From Dyella_B sp035508595 (lineage in GTDB: Bacteria > Pseudomonadota > Gammaproteobacteria > Xanthomonadales > Rhodanobacteraceae), in NCBI GenBank assembly GCA_035508595.1, contig DATJMR010000261.1, positions 1-8,780 of the forward strand: a stretch of 8,780 bases of DNA. The letters run 5' to 3'. The position numbers and the translations under genes were made by a program. The notes beneath the pieces are model-generated. The model had not been told where the DNA came from and ran no database searches. It saw only the letters and a list, made by a program, of their open reading frames with translations. This document shows, one piece after another, positions 5,394 through 8,780 of this stretch (within the stretch, counting starts at the first letter, position 1; the number at the start of each line of letters is the position of its first letter).

Positions 5394-6797
5394 TCAGTGA
5401 AGCTTCAGTTGCGGTCCGTTGCGCCGCGCAGTAGACCGCGCAATGATGCCCAGAATGGCGCGCACGTTACCGTTGAGCGCGCGTTCGTGCATGATACGCA
5501 GGGCGCGGTACATGATTCCGGCAAACACGCCTTCGACGAACAAGCTCCCACCGGTCAGCGCGCCCATCAGGTTACCGACGGTGCTCCATTTTCCTATCGA
5601 AACTAGCGAGCCAAAGTCCCGATACTTGTAGGGCTTCAGTGGTTTCTTGCGTAGCCGACGCTCGATTTGGTGCATCATGTGCGCGGCTTCTTGATGCGCC
5701 GCCTGAGCCCGCGGTGGAACCAAAGCTGATGTACCGGAGCGTGGGCACGCAGCACAGTCTCCCATCGCGAAGATCGCCGGATCTTTTGTCGTCTGCAACG
5801 TCGCGTTGACGACCAGCTGATTAATGCGATTGGTTTCGAGTCCATCGAGTTGCCGCAGCACATCGGGGCCTTTGACGCCGGCCGCCCAGACGACTAACTC
5901 AGCCGCAATGAAGGAGCCATCGGCAAGCTTGATCCCCTGCGCGGTCACTTCTGCCACTTTGGCGCCGGTGTGGATCTCCACGCCGAGTTTCTCAAGCAGT
6001 TGATGTGCGACTCTGGAAATTCGCTCTGGCAGTCCGGGAAGTACACGTCCCGCGCCCTCGAGCAGCACGATGCGAATGTCGCGCTTTGGCTCGATGCGGT
6101 CGAGTCCGTAGGCAACCAGCTCTCGCGTCGTACGATGCAGTTCGGCAGCCAATTCGGTACCGGTGGCGCCAGCGCCGACGATCGCTATATGAAGCTGGCC
6201 GGGTCGGACCGGATCCGTTTGCGTTTGTGCCCGCGCATAGGCATTGAGCAGACGTCGATTGAAGCGCTGCGCATGCGCCGTGGTTTCCAGCGGAACGGCA
6301 TGTTTGGCGACTCCAAGTGTCCCGAAATCGTTTGTCACGCTGCCGACCGAGATCACCAGCGTGTCATACCCAATCGCGCGCGCTGGTGTAACCGGCAGGC
6401 CGTCTTCATCAAGGGTTTCCGCTAAATACACCTCGCGCCTGGTGCGATCGATACCAATCATCTCGCCAATGTGGTAAGCGAACCCGTGCCACCTCGCATG
6501 GGCGAGGTAGTTCACCTCGTACGCGCCTGGATCGATGCTGCCCGCGGCAGCGGCATGCAGCATCGGCTTCCACAAATGCGTGCGCGCACAGTCCACCAGG
6601 GCGACCGATGCACGTTTTCCGCGACCGAGGCGATGACCTATGCGGGTGACAAGCTCCAGACCCGCGGCGCCACCTCCGACCACGACGATACGATGCAATG
6701 TCGCTTTACGGATATCAGTGCGATGCGGAGCGATGTCGACCGGTGCTTCCGCACGTAGGCTTTCTACATCAGTTTGAGGGCTGATTATCTCCGGCAT
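5394..6797 (-). CDS. ndh: Type II NADH:quinone oxidoreductase (NDH-2)
   Basis: Single-subunit, non-proton-pumping NADH dehydrogenase with FAD, bound to the inner face of the cytoplasmic membrane; it oxidises NADH and reduces quinone. Length is 467 residues against 434 in E. coli. The FAD-binding GGGAAG is at 41-46, followed by LWKPMLH and LAHARWHGF as in E. coli Ndh. The NADH-binding GAGATG is at 208-213, with VVWAAG near 302-307. GLETNRINQLVV and AMGDC (FAD contact, GDC 346-348) precede PPRAQAAHQ (361-369), the conserved quinone-site element. The C-terminus GPQLKLH matches the E. coli membrane-anchoring end. The first 35 or so residues before the FAD motif are longer than in E. coli and look flexible. 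ATG 6797 has GGGAG 6 bases upstream. Only 21 bases separate it from the catalase stop, and ribA follows at once. This is the best matched gene in the window; the symbol follows the E. coli gene. Confidence 0.96.
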   Translation of the reverse strand: MPEIISPQTDVESLRAEAPVDIAPHRTDIRKATLHRIVVVGGGAAGLELVTRIGHRLGRGKRASVALVDCARTHLWKPMLHAAAAGSIDPGAYEVNYLAHARWHGFAYHIGEMIGIDRTRREVYLAETLDEDGLPVTPARAIGYDTLVISVGSVTNDFGTLGVAKHAVPLETTAHAQRFNRRLLNAYARAQTQTDPVRPGQLHIAIVGAGATGTELAAELHRTTRELVAYGLDRIEPKRDIRIVLLEGAGRVLPGLPERISRVAHQLLEKLGVEIHTGAKVAEVTAQGIKLADGSFIAAELVVWAAGVKGPDVLRQLDGLETNRINQLVVNATLQTTKDPAIFAMGDCAACPRSGTSALVPPRAQAAHQEAAHMMHQIERRLRKKPLKPYKYRDFGSLVSIGKWSTVGNLMGALTGGSLFVEGVFAGIMYRALRIMHERALNGNVRAILGIIARSTARRNGPQLKLH

Positions 6798-6803
6798 ACA
6801 TCG

Positions 6804-6808
6804 CTCCC
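6804..6808 (-). promoter_or_regulatory. Shine-Dalgarno sequence of ndh
   Basis: GGGAG on the minus strand lies 6 bases before the ATG at 6797, inside the 21-base gap after the catalase stop codon. It fixes the ndh start and, since the gap leaves no room for a full promoter, supports co-transcription with the catalase. Confidence 0.6.
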
Positions 6809-6818
6809 GCTTTATGCG

Positions 6819-8306
6819 TCAGACGGCGATCGTTGACTTTTTGGCTTGCGACTGCTGATTCTTCTCGGTCAGCGCCTTTCTCACACCATCTGCATAGCGT
6901 GGATCGGCATTGTGAAAGTGGGCCAGCTGACGTTGGATAATTTCGTCGGGCACCCCCGCCATGGCCGCCGCGATGTTCTTAAATAGACGCCCTTGCTGTT
7001 CTGCGGTCATCAACCGGAATAGTGCGCCCGGCTGCGAGTAGTCATCGTTACCGTCACGATGATCGTAGCGGTTGGCGTCGCCGGAAATTTTCAGCGGTGG
7101 TTCTGCGAAGCGCGCGTCCTGCTGCGGGCCATTGAAGCTATTTGGTTCATAGTAGGCGTCCGTGGCTTTCGGTATGTCAAAACACATTGAGCCATCTCGG
7201 TTATAGGTATTCACAGCGCATTTCGGTCGGTTCACAGGCAACATTTCGTAGTGCGTACCGACGCGATAACGGTGCGAGTCGGCGTATGAAAAAATCCGTG
7301 CCTGCAAAACCTTGTCCGGAGACCAACTGATCCCGGGGACTACGTTCGATGGACTGAATGAGGCCTGCTCCACCTCTGCGAAGTAGTCTGTCGGGTTGGT
7401 GTTCAACTCGAGCACGCCGACTTCGATCAGTGGATAGTCGCCATGTGGCCAGACCTTGGTGAGATCAAACGGGTTCCAGCGATACCTCTCGGCATCTTGT
7501 TCCGGCATGATCTGCACATAGAAACGCCACCTTGGGAAATCACCACGTCGAATCGCCTCGAACAAATCGCGCTGCGAGCTCTCGCGATCGTTGGCGATGA
7601 CTTGGCCAGCTTCCTCGTTGGTCCAATGTTGGTGCCCTTGCATCGTCTTGAAATGGAACTTCACCCAAAACCGCTCATTGCGCGCGTTGATGAAGCTGTA
7701 CGTATGACTGCCATAGCCGTTCATATAGCGATAGCTCCGCGGTAGCCCGCGGTCGGACATCAAGATCGTCAATTGATGCAGGGATTCGGGGGAGAGTGAC
7801 CAGAAATCCCACATGGCTGTGTTGCTGCGCAGGTTTGTGACGGGATGACGCTTCTGCGTGTGAATGAAGTCAGGAAACTTGTACGGATCGCGGATAAAAA
7901 AGACGGGCGTGTTGTTACCCACAAGATCCCAGTTGCCTTCGTCCGTATAGAACTTGAGGGCAAAGCCGCGCACGTCGCGCTCGGCGTCAGCCGCACCACG
8001 CTCGCCGGCCACCGTGGAAAAGCGCAGGAAACATTCTGTCCGCTTGTCGACTTCAGAAAAAACGCTGGCTTTACTGTACTTACTGATGTCTTGCGTTATC
8101 GTCAGGACGCCGTATGCACCTGAGCCCTTGGCATGCACGGTGCGCTCCGGAATGCGCTCGCGGTTCTGATGCGCGAGCTTTTCGATAAGCTGGTAATCCT
8201 GCATCAGCACCGGCCCGCGGGAGCCCGCGCTGAGCGTATTTTGATTGTCGGCGACGGGGTTTCCGCCCGTCGTGGTCAATTGCACCTTCTCAATGATCTT
8301 GGTCAT
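6819..8306 (-). CDS. katA: Monofunctional heme catalase (small-subunit type)
   Basis: Hydrogen peroxide dismutating heme b catalase, 495 residues, the usual length for small-subunit (about 55 kDa) catalases. The distal catalytic histidine is His58 in RTVHAKGSGAYG and the distal asparagine is Asn131 in LVGNNTPVFFIRD. FRFST-type block FLRFSTVAGERG and DVRGFALKFYT are intact. The proximal heme ligand is Tyr341 in ARIFSYADSHRYRVG, the classical R-x-F-x-Y motif. There is no signal peptide, so the enzyme is expected in the cytoplasm, and no C-terminal flavodoxin-like domain as in large-subunit catalases. ATG 8306 is chosen because it gives the family N-terminus (TTTGGNPVADNQNTL) and has a purine-rich AGGAAAG at 8315-8321. 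It precedes ndh by 21 bases, which is notable because NDH-2 is a known cellular source of peroxide. The symbol katA is by type; the strain's own name could differ (katB, katE-like). Confidence 0.96.
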   Translation of the reverse strand: MTKIIEKVQLTTTGGNPVADNQNTLSAGSRGPVLMQDYQLIEKLAHQNRERIPERTVHAKGSGAYGVLTITQDISKYSKASVFSEVDKRTECFLRFSTVAGERGAADAERDVRGFALKFYTDEGNWDLVGNNTPVFFIRDPYKFPDFIHTQKRHPVTNLRSNTAMWDFWSLSPESLHQLTILMSDRGLPRSYRYMNGYGSHTYSFINARNERFWVKFHFKTMQGHQHWTNEEAGQVIANDRESSQRDLFEAIRRGDFPRWRFYVQIMPEQDAERYRWNPFDLTKVWPHGDYPLIEVGVLELNTNPTDYFAEVEQASFSPSNVVPGISWSPDKVLQARIFSYADSHRYRVGTHYEMLPVNRPKCAVNTYNRDGSMCFDIPKATDAYYEPNSFNGPQQDARFAEPPLKISGDANRYDHRDGNDDYSQPGALFRLMTAEQQGRLFKNIAAAMAGVPDEIIQRQLAHFHNADPRYADGVRKALTEKNQQSQAKKSTIAV

Positions 8307-8373
8307 GGCTGTGTCTTTCCTGCAAGTTCGAATTTCGCCGCGCTACTCAAACCGCTGCGCCTGCTTAAGTGCC
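8307..8373 (-). other. Spacer between the dehydrogenase fragment and catalase
   Basis: The 67 bases contain the catalase ribosome site (AGGAAAG, minus strand, 8315-8321). No convincing sigma-70 promoter, OxyR-like site or terminator was recognised. The gap is long enough for a small promoter, so whether catalase starts its own transcript is open. Confidence 0.3.
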
Positions 8374-8780
8374 CTAGTTCGACTGCCTGGATGCTCCTGC
8401 TCCCTCGGCTCGAAGCTTGAGAAGTCCTACTATTACGCGGTTTTCGTCCTTGGCGAGCACTTCCACCGAGCGCCCGGCGGCCTCACTCATTACGCCGTCT
8501 ATGACTGTCTGCTTCAGCTCGGGCGTGATGTTCGGGGTCCCCAGCGCTTTCATCATGCCCTCTAGCGGCCCCATCAAATGCTCCATAAAGTGCTTGATCC
8601 CACCCGCACCACCTCCGATGTGCCATTGCAGGCTTTGCCCCATGACGCCCCAGCGAACTCCCGGGCCATAGCAAACTGCGGTGTCGGTATCCTCGACGCT
8701 AAGCACACCCTGTTCGATCAGGTAAAGCATTTCACGGTAAAGCGCCGCTTGCAGACGGTTAGCCACGTGCCCGGGTAGTT
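8374..8780 (-). CDS. 3-hydroxyacyl-CoA dehydrogenase family protein, C-terminal part
   Basis: The frame is open to the right edge of the window; the last 134 residues are present and end with TAG at 8376-8374. The visible part begins LPGHVANRLQAALYREMLYL, the conserved start of the 3-hydroxyacyl-CoA dehydrogenase C-terminal (substrate and dimerisation) domain. It continues with GVLSVEDTDTAVCYGPGVRW and then a G-G-x-G-G-x-x-H-F block. The pattern GPG-(V/L)-RW with the glycine-rich HF segment resembles the subgroup containing 3-hydroxybutyryl-CoA and L-carnitine dehydrogenases and lambda-crystallin. The NAD-binding Rossmann half and the catalytic histidine lie outside the window, so activity and substrate cannot be judged. 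The GTG at 8766 is not the start, since PGHVANR continues across it. It is on the same strand as the catalase and ends 67 bases before it, so it may be the upstream gene of the same transcript. Confidence 0.85.
   Translation of the reverse strand, partial: LPGHVANRLQAALYREMLYLIEQGVLSVEDTDTAVCYGPGVRWGVMGQSLQWHIGGGAGGIKHFMEHLMGPLEGMMKALGTPNITPELKQTVIDGVMSEAAGRSVEVLAKDENRVIVGLLKLRAEGAGASRQSN

Noticed and set aside
5355..5400. FMN riboswitch upstream of ribA
   Set aside because: The gap between the ndh stop and ribA start is at most 39 bases, far too short for the conserved FMN element, and no part of it was recognised.
5970..6425. Open frame of 151 codons on the plus strand inside ndh
   Set aside because: It lies fully antisense to the very well conserved ndh gene and its translation shows no recognisable family; a shadow frame typical of GC-rich coding DNA.
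8307..8373. OxyR-dependent promoter before catalase
   Set aside because: The spacer is short and no convincing four-part OxyR pattern or -35/-10 pair could be seen by eye.

Overview
The window looks like chromosomal DNA of a Gram-negative, probably gammaproteobacterial, organism. Three things suggest this. There is the tail of a TonB-dependent outer-membrane receptor. There is a large periplasmic-propeller histidine kinase of the kind common in Xanthomonadales and relatives. The NADH dehydrogenase follows Escherichia coli Ndh almost block for block, down to the RLKLH-type C-terminus. The assignment is an inference from protein resemblance, not from a marker gene. The DNA is moderately GC-rich and nearly fully coding; the longest non-coding stretch is about 196 bases, and no RNA gene, insertion sequence or CRISPR array was seen.

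Left part (1-3349, plus strand): the last 83 codons of a TonB-dependent receptor are followed almost without a gap by a hybrid-type but receiver-less sensor kinase. The kinase has a signal peptide, about 14 beta-propeller motifs, a Y_Y_Y domain, one transmembrane helix, a HisKA_3 dimerisation domain and a HATPase_c domain. No response regulator follows it. Receptor and kinase are probably co-transcribed, so the kinase may sense something linked to the receptor's substrate.

Middle (3350-3545): a short convergent intergenic stretch with two modest inverted repeats and a small direct repeat.

Right part (3546-8780, minus strand, transcribed right to left): five genes lie head to tail. They are the 3' part of a 3-hydroxyacyl-CoA dehydrogenase-like gene (cut by the window edge), a heme catalase, a type II NADH dehydrogenase, GTP cyclohydrolase II (ribA) and a zinc-dependent secondary-type alcohol dehydrogenase. 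Spacings are 67, 21, about 12-39 and 105 bases, so catalase-ndh-ribA is very likely one operon and adh may be its last gene. A perfect 10-bp stem lies between ribA and adh.

Working model (inference): the dehydrogenases make NADH, Ndh passes its electrons to quinone using FAD, RibA feeds flavin synthesis, and catalase removes the hydrogen peroxide that flavin dehydrogenases leak. This would be a self-contained NADH reoxidation and peroxide-protection unit. Each enzyme family is well known; what deserves attention is the combination.
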